Assembly: GCA_020633295.1 (NCBI GenBank)
Contig: JACKDW010000023.1
Location: 84,720 to 148,719, forward strand
Length of the DNA stretch: 64,000 bases
Source of the DNA: Myxococcales bacterium
GTDB taxonomy: Bacteria > Myxococcota_A > Polyangia > Nannocystales > Nannocystaceae
Reading direction: 5' to 3'
The translations under genes and the position numbers were made by a program. This document shows, piece after piece, positions 16,454 to 24,912 of this stretch (within the stretch, counting starts at the first letter, position 1; every line of letters begins with the position of its first letter). The notes beneath the pieces were generated by a model. It was not told the DNA's origin. It searched no databases and saw only the letters and a program-made list of their open reading frames with translations.

Positions 16454-19400
16454 ATGGACCTTCACCACGGAGACGCGCCGGCGCGGGAGATCGCGGGCGT
16501 CCGGATCTCGACGATCGAGGCGCAGCTCGGCTCGGTCATCGTGTTTCTCGGGCGCCGGCGCGGGAGCCCGCGGCGCGTGGTCCTGCAGGGGGGTCCGCCC
16601 GCGCGCGTGCGGGCCTTCCTCGAGTCGTCAGCGGCGCGCGCGCGCGTCGTCGACCCGGCGCTCGTCGAGTTCGAACGCATCTCGATATACGGCGCCGGCG
16701 CGGCGCGCGTCTCGATGTGTCCTGATGGACAGGAGCTAACCGACCGGATCGCGCGCGGGCCGATGTCGCCGCCCGAGCTGCTCGCGCTGGCGCGCCGGCT
16801 CGCGGCGGCGCTGCGCGCCGCCCACCGACGCGGCCTCGCGCTCCGCAGCCTGCGTCCGGAGAACGTGATCTTGACGCCGCCTGGTCCGGTGATCGTCGAT
16901 CGCGTGCCGCCGGAGGCGCCCCGCGATCGCGCGGACGATCCGTTCACGGCGCCGGAGCTGCGCAGCGGGCTCGCGCAGGCTGGCGACGGCCGCGCCGACG
17001 TGCACGGGCTCGGCGTGCTGCTGTGGTCCTGCGCGACGGGCTTCGTGCCGACCTCGGCGAACGCGATGCGCGGCCCCTTCGCGCGCTGGCTCGCGACTGC
17101 GGACGACGTGCCGAGGGCGCTGCGCCAGCTGATTCACGAGCTGATGCAGGAGCCGGTGAGCCTGCGCCCGCTCTCGGTGGACGGGCTCGTCGAGCGCGTG
17201 GAGGCGCTCGAGCGCAGCGTGATCGCGGGGGCGCCCGAACTCGCCGCGGGGGCGCTCGGGGTCGGCGTCGGGCCGATCGGCTGCTTCGATCCGCCGCTCA
17301 TCGGCCGCGAGCACCTGCTGGCCGCGCTCGCGCGTCACCTCCAGGGCGTGCGCGCGGGCGTGGCGACGGCGGTGCTGCTGCAGGGGTCGTCGGGGATCGG
17401 CAAGAGCCACCTGCTGCGCGCGTTCCTCGATCGCGCGCGCTCGCTGGGCGCGGGCGTGATGTTCACGCGCGGGCGCCCGCGCGAGCCCACGCCGTACTGG
17501 GCGATCCGCGGCCTGATCCACGGCTTCCTCGGCGTCTCGGCGTCGGCCGCCGCGCTCGCGCGCGAGGCCGCGGGCGAGTACGCCTCGGTGCTCGCCGAGT
17601 TCGACGGGCCGCTCGCGCGGCTGCTCGGTCGCGAGCGAGATCCCGAGCGCTCGCGCGGCGGTGACCTCGACGACGTCGCGGGCGGCGACACGCTGCTGCA
17701 CGGCGCGCTCGCGCGGTTCATCGGCCAGCTGGTCGCGCGCTGCCCCGCCGCGATCGTGTGTATCGACGACGCGCAGTGGCTCGACGAGGCCAGCGCGCGC
17801 GTCGTCCGGCGCCTGGCGATCGAGCTCGAGAAGCAGGCGATCATGCTGCTGCTCACCGCGCCGAGCGACGACGCGGGCGACGAGCTCGCCGCCGCGCTCG
17901 CGCCGGTGCAGGTCCACGTCATCACGCTCGAGCCGCTGCCCGCCGCGGACGCGACGGCGCTGGTCCAGGAGCAGCTCGGCCGCCCCGCGGACGAGCGCGC
18001 GCTCGCGGGCGTCGTGGCCCGCTGCGGCGGCCGACCGCTCTCGCTCATCCTGCACGCGCGCGCGCTGGTCGAGGACGGCGCGCTGCGGCTCGTCGACGGC
18101 GCGTGGCGGCTCGATGATCGCGAGGGCCGCGCGGGCGTCGTCGTGAGCGCCCCGCTCGCGCTCGCCGGCCGGCTCGCGGCGCGCCTCGACGACGACGCGC
18201 GCGCGCTGCTCGGCGGCTGCGCGCGGCTCGGCTTGCCCTTGGAGACAGGTGTAATCGCGACCGTGATGGCGCGCGGGCGCGTCGACGTCGCGCGCGCGAT
18301 GGCGGCGGCGCGGCGCCTGGGCGTCATCGCGCCGCGCGTCGCGGAGGGCGGCGCGACCGAGTTCAGCTTCGCCAGCGAGCCGCTGCGCGCGGCGCTCTCG
18401 CGCGCGCTCGACGAGGAGGAGGCGGGGCGCCTGCACGCCCGCGCCTCGCGGACGCTGTCGGGCGAGCGCTCGATCTTCGCGCGCGCGATCCACAGCGCGC
18501 TCGCGGTGCCGGAGGAGCCGAGTCGGAGCTTCGAGCTCAACCTCCTCGCCGGGCGCGCGGCGGCGGCCTGTCACGCGTACTCGGCCGCGCGGGACTTCCT
18601 GCGCGCGGCGGAGCGCGCGGCGGAGCGCGGCGGCGAGGCGTCGCAGCTCGACGGCGAGTTCTACTTGCTCGTGGCGATCGTCGGCGCGCGCGTCGGCGCG
18701 TTTCATGACGCGGTCGCGGCCGGGCGCGAGGCGCTGGCGCGCACGCCCGGCGGGCTCGCGCGCGCGATGGTGCGCTCGGTCCTGGCGACCTTGTTCGCGC
18801 GCCAGCATCAATTTGAAGACGCGCTCGCGCAGCTGCAGGCGGCGCTGCGCGACGCGGGCAGCCGACCGCTGCGCGGCGGCGGGCTCGGCTGGCTGCGCGG
18901 CGCGGGGAGCCTGGCCGCCGTCGAGCTCGGTCGCGGGCGGCGCGTCCCCGTCGCGCCCGAGGAGGCGCTGCGCGTCCGCCTCAAGGCGCGGCTGATCGCG
19001 ACCTGCGTCGCCGTGGGCTTCTCCGACCTCAACACCGGGCGCATGCTCGAGGCGGTCATGCGCGGGCGCGCGCTGTGTGACGCGCTCCCGAACTGCGGCG
19101 AGCGAGCGGTCGCGCTGATGTACTACGCGTGCTCGATCGCCAGCGTCGCGCCCGCGCGCGTGTTTGAGCGGGACGCCGACGAGGCCCTGGCGATCGCCGA
19201 GGCGCTCGAGGACCGCGGGCTGTACGCGCGGCTCCTGAGCGATCGAGGCATCGGCGCGGAGCTGCAGGGGCGCGGCGCCGAGGCCGAGGCGAACCTGCGC
19301 GCCGCGCTCGCGGTCGGCGAGTACTGGCTCAGCCCGCTGCTCTACGCCAACGCGGCGAGCTCGCTGGCGTGGCTGCTCGCGATCCGCGGCTACGTGCTCG

Positions 19401-21040
19401 AGGCGCGCGAGTGGGCCGAGCGCGCGCGCACGCGGAGCTTGACCGACCTGGCGATCGCGCCGACGCGGCTGCCGCGGATCTTCGCCTTCCTCGCGCTGAT
19501 CGACGCGCTGGGCGGGAGCTTCGACGACGCCGCGCTCGCGCTCGGGCGCGCCCACGAGCGCGCGCGAGAGTTCGAAGGCTCGCGGCTCGCGGCCGTCGGT
19601 GTCGTCAACGCCGAGCTGCGCCTGTGCGTGGAGCAGGGGACGCTCGGCTCGCGCTTCGAGGAGCTCTCGGCGCGCTACCTCGAGCTCGTGCTGCAGCCGC
19701 GGCTCGTGACGCCGCGGGAGCGCGACGGCTTCTTCGCGATCGCGCGCGGGCGGCTGCTGCAGGCCATGCGTCGGCGTGACGACGGCGCGCTCGGCTCGCT
19801 CGCGTCGCTGCGCGCCGCGGTCGGGCTCGCCGGGCGCGCGGCCACGACGGGGCTGCTGCGGGTGCTCCACGGGGTGCTCGCCGCGGGCGTCGCCTGGCTC
19901 TCGGGGCGGCCGCGCGAGGCGCTGACGCGGCTCGGCGCGCTCGAGTCGCAGGCCGAGCGCGCCGACAGCCCGCGCGCGCTGGTCGATGTTTTATGGCTTC
20001 GAGGACATGTCCTCGCGGCGCTCGATCTCGTCGACGCGTCGCGCGAGGAGGCCCGCCGAGGCCACGCGCTCGCCGAGTCGCTCGGCCTGCGCGCGCGCGC
20101 CAGGCGGATCCGCCGCGAGTTCGCGCTCGCCGACCCCGACACGCGCGTCGGCTCGGCCGTGACGGTCGCCGCGTCGGCGTCGCGCGGCGCGGTCCCGGCC
20201 GCGCTGCGGCTCCGGCGACACTTCGACACGCTCATCCACGTCAGCCTCTCGGCCGCGCGCGCGAGCACGCGCGAGCAGCAGGCGCGCCTCCTGCTCGACG
20301 ACATCCTCGCGATCCACGGGGCCGCGCGCGGGTTCCTCTGGCTCGCCAGCGACGACGACGGTGACGCGCCGCTGGTCGTCGGGCGCGACGGCGACGGCCG
20401 CTGCGACGACCCGCCCGCGTCGCTCCTCGCGCTGGTCGAGCGCGCGCGCGCGGATCGTCGCGCCGTGATCGCCACCGTCGGCGACGATCACGGGCGGGCA
20501 GGGGGCCGCCGCCGCGAGCGGCCGCGATCGTTGATGGCGACCCCCGTTGACTTCGGCGCCCACGTCCTCGGTTATCTCTGTCTCGAGGGACATCCTGATC
20601 TAGGCGAGTTCACGAGCGTCGACCTCCAGCTCCTGGAGACGCTCGCGCACCACGTCGCGCTCGCCGCGACCGCGGCGCGCGTCATCCGTCACGAGCACGC
20701 CGTCGCGGCCGCGCGCCGGGGCGCCTCCGAGGCGATCGAGCAGGCCACGCGCGCGCTCGGGCTCGCGGTCGTCGCGGTCGCGGCCGACGGCGCGCTCGCC
20801 CAGCACGACGCCGCCGCCGAGTCGCTCGCCGCGGGCTGGGCGTCCGTCGCTGACTGGTGGCGCGCGCTCGTCGTCGTCGTCGCCGATCCTCGCTGGACGG
20901 GGGCTCGGCGACGGGCGTCCGCACTCGATCATCGCGGCCGTTCGCCCGCCGCCCGCCGCAGGCGCCGCCGCCGCCGCCGCAGTCAGCGGCGCGGCGCCGG
21001 ACGGCCTCGCGGGCGACGAGGTCGGCGCCGTCGACGATGA
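16454..21040 (+). CDS. pseudokinase-AAA-TPR-GAF giant sensor, N-terminal part before a frameshift
   Basis: The start is ATG 16454. Domains in order: Ser/Thr-kinase-like domain (about 1-270); AAA/NACHT-like ATPase with Walker A GSSGIGKSHLL (about 311) and Walker B AAIVCIDDAQWLDEAS (about 435); a long TPR-like helical region (about 690-1250); GAF domain (about 1255-1412, ending GYLCLEGHPDLGEFTS). The kinase core is degenerate: HRDLKPEN is LRSLRPEN, so the catalytic Asp is lost, and DFG is DRV. After about 20,900 the frame turns into an Arg-rich shadow, while the true continuation (PAS-like and histidine-kinase-like) is one base out of frame. Family members are cytoplasmic multi-input signalling proteins. 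An intact product would have about 1817 residues. Confidence 0.8.
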   Translation: MDLHHGDAPAREIAGVRISTIEAQLGSVIVFLGRRRGSPRRVVLQGGPPARVRAFLESSAARARVVDPALVEFERISIYGAGAARVSMCPDGQELTDRIARGPMSPPELLALARRLAAALRAAHRRGLALRSLRPENVILTPPGPVIVDRVPPEAPRDRADDPFTAPELRSGLAQAGDGRADVHGLGVLLWSCATGFVPTSANAMRGPFARWLATADDVPRALRQLIHELMQEPVSLRPLSVDGLVERVEALERSVIAGAPELAAGALGVGVGPIGCFDPPLIGREHLLAALARHLQGVRAGVATAVLLQGSSGIGKSHLLRAFLDRARSLGAGVMFTRGRPREPTPYWAIRGLIHGFLGVSASAAALAREAAGEYASVLAEFDGPLARLLGRERDPERSRGGDLDDVAGGDTLLHGALARFIGQLVARCPAAIVCIDDAQWLDEASARVVRRLAIELEKQAIMLLLTAPSDDAGDELAAALAPVQVHVITLEPLPAADATALVQEQLGRPADERALAGVVARCGGRPLSLILHARALVEDGALRLVDGAWRLDDREGRAGVVVSAPLALAGRLAARLDDDARALLGGCARLGLPLETGVIATVMARGRVDVARAMAAARRLGVIAPRVAEGGATEFSFASEPLRAALSRALDEEEAGRLHARASRTLSGERSIFARAIHSALAVPEEPSRSFELNLLAGRAAAACHAYSAARDFLRAAERAAERGGEASQLDGEFYLLVAIVGARVGAFHDAVAAGREALARTPGGLARAMVRSVLATLFARQHQFEDALAQLQAALRDAGSRPLRGGGLGWLRGAGSLAAVELGRGRRVPVAPEEALRVRLKARLIATCVAVGFSDLNTGRMLEAVMRGRALCDALPNCGERAVALMYYACSIASVAPARVFERDADEALAIAEALEDRGLYARLLSDRGIGAELQGRGAEAEANLRAALAVGEYWLSPLLYANAASSLAWLLAIRGYVLEAREWAERARTRSLTDLAIAPTRLPRIFAFLALIDALGGSFDDAALALGRAHERAREFEGSRLAAVGVVNAELRLCVEQGTLGSRFEELSARYLELVLQPRLVTPRERDGFFAIARGRLLQAMRRRDDGALGSLASLRAAVGLAGRAATTGLLRVLHGVLAAGVAWLSGRPREALTRLGALESQAERADSPRALVDVLWLRGHVLAALDLVDASREEARRGHALAESLGLRARARRIRREFALADPDTRVGSAVTVAASASRGAVPAALRLRRHFDTLIHVSLSAARASTREQQARLLLDDILAIHGAARGFLWLASDDDGDAPLVVGRDGDGRCDDPPASLLALVERARADRRAVIATVGDDHGRAGGRRRERPRSLMATPVDFGAHVLGYLCLEGHPDLGEFTSVDLQLLETLAHHVALAATAARVIRHEHAVAAARRGASEAIEQATRALGLAVVAVAADGALAQHDAAAESLAAGWASVADWWRALVVVVADPRWTGARRRASALDHRGRSPAARRRRRRRRRSQRRGAGRPRGRRGRRRRR

Positions 21041-21080
21041 CGCTGTTGACTATGTCTTTGAGGTCACCTTTACCGGGAGC

Positions 21081-21908
21081 GTGCGACGGCTCGTCGGGCA
21101 CGGCCCCTGTCAGGTCGTGACCGTCGTCGATCGCCGCGAGCGCAACGCGCGGGGCGAGCGGCTGCGCGAACGGCTCCGCGCGCTCGAGGACGCGAGCGCG
21201 AGCGCGCGCGCGGCCAATCGCGCGCGGAGCCAGCTCCTCGCCTACGTCGGGGAGGAGCTGCGCGGCCCGCTCGCCGCGATCACGAGCGCGTCGTCCTCGA
21301 GCGCCCCCGCTGAGATCGCGCGCATCCGCGACGCGGGTCGACAGCTCGGGCAGCTGATCGACCGCATCCTCGAGATCACGGACCTCGACGCCCGTCAGCT
21401 GACGCTCACGCTCGTGCCGCTCGACCTCACCGCGCTCGTCGACCGGGTCGCGCGCGCGCTCGAGCCCGCGCTCGCGCGCGTGGGGGTCAGCCTCGTCGTC
21501 GAGCTGCGCATGCTCGAGCCGCTCGTCAGCGACGACGTCTACCTCGAGCACGTCCTGCGCGACCTGCTCGTGAGCGCGGCCGAGGACAACCCGGGCGGGG
21601 AGATCGTCATGGAGGTGTCGCGCGACGGGCAGCCGCACGACGCGACCTGCGTGTTCGCGATCGCCGGCTCGCGGACCTTCGTCGCGCGCGACTCCTTCGA
21701 CTCGCTCGCGCCGGGGCAGGCGCTCGCGAGCATCCCGCCGCTGGTCTCCGAGTCGCTCGAGTTCGCGGTCACGCGGCACCTGTGCGAGCTGCTCGGCGGC
21801 GCGCTCGAGGTCCACGCGCCGCGCTCGCAGGCCAGCGCGCGCGTGTTCATCGTGCGCCTCCCGGTGCAGCCCGCGCGCGCGTGGCGGCGCGACTCGATGG
21901 CCTCCTGA
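21081..21908 (+). CDS. histidine-kinase-like C-terminal part of the giant sensor, out of frame
   Basis: This frame carries protein-like sequence from about 20,885 (GDGRPHSIIAAVRPPP), well before its first start codon at 21081, and continues the protein encoded upstream. Restoring one frame by removing a base, for example from the GGGGG run at about 20,898-20,902, would join them. Content: a PAS-like end (YVFEVTFTGSVRRLVGHGP), a coiled stretch, a dimerisation helix RSQLLAYVGEELRGPLAAI, where family members have the phospho-accepting His and here Glu stands, and an HATPase-like domain whose N box (LRDLLVSAAEDN) lacks the usual Asn and whose DxGxG motif is not recognisable. It is probably not a working kinase even if translated. 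Confidence 0.7.
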   Translation: MRRLVGHGPCQVVTVVDRRERNARGERLRERLRALEDASASARAANRARSQLLAYVGEELRGPLAAITSASSSSAPAEIARIRDAGRQLGQLIDRILEITDLDARQLTLTLVPLDLTALVDRVARALEPALARVGVSLVVELRMLEPLVSDDVYLEHVLRDLLVSAAEDNPGGEIVMEVSRDGQPHDATCVFAIAGSRTFVARDSFDSLAPGQALASIPPLVSESLEFAVTRHLCELLGGALEVHAPRSQASARVFIVRLPVQPARAWRRDSMAS

Positions 21909-21953
21909 GGCGCGCGCCGAGGCGACGGCGCGGGAGGCTCAGGCGCGCGCCTC
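21907..21953. terminator. 12-bp perfect inverted repeat shared by two convergent stops
   Basis: GAGGCGCGCGCC (21907-21918) and GGCGCGCGCCTC (21942-21953) are exact inverted copies. They span the 30-bp gap and the stop codons of the convergent sensor and methyltransferase genes, and could end transcription in both directions. Confidence 0.55.
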
Positions 21954-22838
21954 GGGGTCGCGCCAGGCCTCGATGATCCGGATCACGTCCTCGCCCCGCG
22001 TGCGCGGCAGCTCGAGCGTGCCTCGCCAGTCGCGCGGTCGAGAGAGGTGCGCGCGGGTGAAGCCGGCGTCGAGCAGCGCGGCGCGGGCCTGCTCCTCGCG
22101 CTCGTAGTGCAGGTGCACCGAGCCGCGCGCGAACAGCTCGAGCGCGCGCCGGAACGCGCGCGACGTCGCGTAGTACTCCGACTCGCCGCGCGTGTGCAGA
22201 TCGGAGACGTACAGCCCCCCGGCGGACGCGAGCAGCGCGGCGAAGCGCCGCCACATCGACTCGACCGCGTCCTGCGGGAAGTAGTTCACGAGGCCCTCCG
22301 TCACGATCGCCAGCGGCCGCGTCGGGTCGACGTGCTCGCGGATCGCCTCCGCGAGCGCGAGCGGCCCGCGCTCGGCGAGCACGTCGAGCGCGACGACGCG
22401 GTGCCCCGGGCGCTCGAGCCCGGCCTTCGTCAGCGCCGCGCGCTTGCGTTTTGACATGCCCGGAAGGTCACCTTCTACATAGACGAGCTCGCGGTGGCGG
22501 CGCGTGAACCGGAGCCCGCGCCCCGACATCCCGCCGGCGATCTCCAGCACCTGCGTCACGCGGCCGCGCGCGATCGCGTCGTCGAGCACGCGATCGATGA
22601 TCTGGTGGCGCTGCAGCAGCATCTGCTCGAGCGTGAGGCCGCCGGTGAAGCGCGACGCGACGCGCATCGCGGGCTGCAGCGCCGTGAACAGCACCGCGCC
22701 CTGCGGGGTCCGCAGCGCCGGCGGCGACAGCGTGTTGCGCACCCAGACGTAGCCCGTGTAGTGGGCCGTCGGGCTGATGCGCGAGGAGTCGTCGCCCGCG
22801 GCGCGGACGCGGCGGAGGGTCCGGAAGACTGACGGCAT
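21939..22838 (-). CDS. class I SAM-dependent methyltransferase (COG3315, LCMT-like)
   Basis: 299 residues from ATG 22838; the frame upstream is a shadow of the Cys-rich gene region. Motif I is VTQVLEIAGGMSGRGLRF, followed by acidic VYVEGDLPGM; then RPLAIVTEGLVNYFPQDAVE and GGLYVSDLHTRGES, an order seen in leucine-carboxyl-methyltransferase-like O-methyltransferases such as those near polyketide clusters. The N-terminal helical cap (ISPTAHYTGYVWVRNTLS) also fits the family. The target is unknown, and no biosynthetic cluster is nearby. It is convergent with the sensor gene and divergent from the DUF1554 lipoprotein. Confidence 0.85.
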   Translation of the reverse strand: MPSVFRTLRRVRAAGDDSSRISPTAHYTGYVWVRNTLSPPALRTPQGAVLFTALQPAMRVASRFTGGLTLEQMLLQRHQIIDRVLDDAIARGRVTQVLEIAGGMSGRGLRFTRRHRELVYVEGDLPGMSKRKRAALTKAGLERPGHRVVALDVLAERGPLALAEAIREHVDPTRPLAIVTEGLVNYFPQDAVESMWRRFAALLASAGGLYVSDLHTRGESEYYATSRAFRRALELFARGSVHLHYEREEQARAALLDAGFTRAHLSRPRDWRGTLELPRTRGEDVIRIIEAWRDPEARA

Positions 22839-23103
22839 GCACGTGTTGTCGCACAGCCGGGGGGTCGCGTGAAGTCGCGCGCGCGCGCACGGCTGCGCGC
22901 CCGCCCGCGGCCGGCCCGCGCGTCGCGCGGGCGTCGGACGTGGGCGTCCGACGACGCGCGCGCGCGGCGGGGTCGGTCCGGGAGAACCCGGCTGCCGCGC
23001 CGGTGAAGCAAATAACATGTTTGTTCGAACATGTCCTATGAGTAAAAGTGCGCGCGGGATTGTGGTTGTTCGCGGACGCCGTGCTGGTAGATGCTCTGTG
23101 GGC
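22839..23103. promoter_or_regulatory. divergent intergenic region with ACATGT inverted repeat
   Basis: This 265-bp gap divides the methyltransferase (minus) and the DUF1554 lipoprotein (plus). It is GC-rich except for an AT-rich island at about 23,008-23,050 that contains the best copy of the window's ACATGT signal. The island sits 50-90 bp ahead of the lipoprotein start, a fitting place for a promoter or operator. Confidence 0.45.
23015..23034. repeat. perfect inverted repeat ACATGTT-N6-AACATGT
   Basis: The 20-bp ACATGTTTGTTCGAACATGT has exact 7-bp arms around TGTTCG, and the centre contains TGTTCGAACA. It lies about 70 bp upstream of the DUF1554 lipoprotein start, so it could be an operator for a dimeric regulator. 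Confidence 0.6.
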
Positions 23104-24492
23104 ATGGCGACGACGTGGGCACGAAGACAGGCGTGGCGACGCGCAGCGCTCGCGCTCGCGCTCGCGGGCTGCGGCGACGCGATGGAGGCGTCGACCTCCA
23201 GCGCGACGGAGGTCACGGAGACCGGCACGGACACGGGCACCGCAGGTCCGGCGACCGAGGGCGAGACCCAGACGACCGCGACCGGCGGGACCATGACGGG
23301 GGGGCAGACGACCGGCGGCCCCGAGACGACCGACGAGAGCACGACCAGCGAGGGCACCGTCGCGCCCACGACCGACGCGCCGACGACGGAGACGACCGAC
23401 GCGACGACGGACGACCCGCCCGTGTGCGGCGACGGCGTGGTCCAGGACGGCGAGAGCTGCGACGACGGCAACGACAGCAACGAGGACGCGTGCACCACCG
23501 CGTGCGAGCAGGCCGTGTGCGGCGACGGCTACCTGCACCAGGACGTCGAGGCGTGCGACGACGGGAACGGCGTCAACGACGATGAGTGCACCAACGCGTG
23601 CGCGGCGGCGACGTGCGGTGACGGCATCGTGCAGGCGCTGCTCGACGAGGAGTGCGACGACGGCAACGACGACGACGGCGACGACTGCCCCGGCAGCTGC
23701 GTCGTCGCGTACTGCGGCGACGGCTATCACCACCAGGAGGTCGAGGGCTGCGACGACGGCGGCGACTCCGAGACCTGTGACATGGACTGCACCGCCGCGA
23801 TCTGCGGCGACGAGTACGTCAACGCGGTCGCGGGCGAGGTCTGCGACGACGGCAACGAGCTCGAGAGCGACGACTGCGTCAAGTGCCAGGCGGCCAGCTG
23901 CGGCGACGGCTACCTGCACGAGGGCGTGGAGGAGTGCGACGACGGCAACGTCGAGCCTGGTGACGGCTGTGACGCGAGCTGCGCGAGCGAGTGGAAGACC
24001 GTGTTCATCACGAGCGTGCTGTACAAGGGCGATCTCGGCGGGCTCGCGGGCGCGGACGCCAAGTGCCAGGCGCGAGCCGAGGCCGCCGGGCTCCCGGGCG
24101 TCTACAAGGCCTGGCTCAGCGTGCAGGGAGAGGGGCCGAACACGCGCTTCACGAAGTCGAGCAAGCCGTATCGCCTGGTCGACGGCACGATCGTCGCGGA
24201 CGTCTGGAGCGACCTGGTCGACGGATCGCTCGACGCCCCGATCACGCTGACCGAGCTCGGCGCGGCGGCGCCGATCGGCACCACGCTCTGCGACGGCGGC
24301 GGTCACCCGGCGGCGTGGACGTCGACGAACTGGAACGGCTCGCCGGCGAACTTCAACGCGTGCAGCAACTGGACGACGACGCAGGGGCAGGGCGCGTGGG
24401 GCCGCGCGACCGCGTCCAACGTGTTCTGGACCGACTGGTGCTACAACGGCTCCTGCTCGTGGCAGGCGTCGCTGTACTGCTTCCAACAGTAG
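23104..24492 (+). CDS. Cys-rich repeat lipoprotein with DUF1554 C-terminal domain
   Basis: 462 residues from ATG 23104 (GTG 23098 is possible). The lipoprotein signal is RRAALALALAGC, then a Thr-rich linker to about 105. Six or seven Cys-rich repeats of the CGDGxxx..ECDDGN type fill about 107-295. The C-terminal 160 residues (WKTVFITSVLYKGDLGGLAG, ADAKCQARAEAAGLPG, FWTDWCYNGSCSW) match DUF1554, an endostatin/collagen-NC10-like domain known from Leptospira and myxobacterial surface proteins. It is predicted at the outer membrane surface, with a binding role as inference. Architecture mirrors the protein at 4552-6207 but with a different terminal module. Confidence 0.85.
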   Translation: MATTWARRQAWRRAALALALAGCGDAMEASTSSATEVTETGTDTGTAGPATEGETQTTATGGTMTGGQTTGGPETTDESTTSEGTVAPTTDAPTTETTDATTDDPPVCGDGVVQDGESCDDGNDSNEDACTTACEQAVCGDGYLHQDVEACDDGNGVNDDECTNACAAATCGDGIVQALLDEECDDGNDDDGDDCPGSCVVAYCGDGYHHQEVEGCDDGGDSETCDMDCTAAICGDEYVNAVAGEVCDDGNELESDDCVKCQAASCGDGYLHEGVEECDDGNVEPGDGCDASCASEWKTVFITSVLYKGDLGGLAGADAKCQARAEAAGLPGVYKAWLSVQGEGPNTRFTKSSKPYRLVDGTIVADVWSDLVDGSLDAPITLTELGAAAPIGTTLCDGGGHPAAWTSTNWNGSPANFNACSNWTTTQGQGAWGRATASNVFWTDWCYNGSCSWQASLYCFQQ

Positions 24493-24912
24493 CGGCCGAG
24501 ACGCCCGCCCGCCTGGCAGCACGCCGCGCGCCGAGATAGCGCCGTCTCGTCGCGAGCCCGAGGTGCCCTTCGACGATGCGCGCGCGTCAGCTCCTCCCAT
24601 TCGCGCTCCTCGGCACGCTCGCGCGAGGTAGCGCGAGCGGTCGCGCGAGGGCTCGCCGAACGACCGCCGCGCGGGTCCACTCTCGGTGACACCTCGATCG
24701 CGACGGCGCGCGGGCGCGCGGACGCGCGGTCGCCGATTCGCGCTCGCGACCTCAACCGACGAGCGGCGCTCGGGGCGTCGCGTGGACGCTCGCGCGGAGC
24801 GAGCGGCGCCGGCCCGCGACCGCCGGTTACGCCAGCGCGCGAATCGTGGACCGCGACAGCCGCTACAATCGTCGCGCTGTCGCCGTCGTGGTCGCGGAGC
24901 ACATCCAGGCGG
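24493..24912. other. 420-bp region without a recognisable gene
   Basis: Between the DUF1554 lipoprotein and the FG-GAP kinase there is Arg/Ala-coding-like GC-rich sequence in all frames but no frame with protein-like composition and no RNA gene. Near 24,862-24,875 cgctacaatcgtcgcgctg could be part of the kinase promoter. I see no repeats. Confidence 0.3.

Noticed and set aside
16736..19870. 1044-residue minus-strand frame opposite the giant sensor
   Set aside because: Arg/Glu/Ala-rich antisense shadow.
23017..23103. Upstream ATG start for the DUF1554 lipoprotein
   Set aside because: It would put about 29 residues before the signal peptide and starts inside the ACATGT inverted repeat.
21939..23498. 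Long start for the methyltransferase gene
   Set aside because: The extra N-terminal part is the shadow of the Cys-rich lipoprotein and its promoter region.
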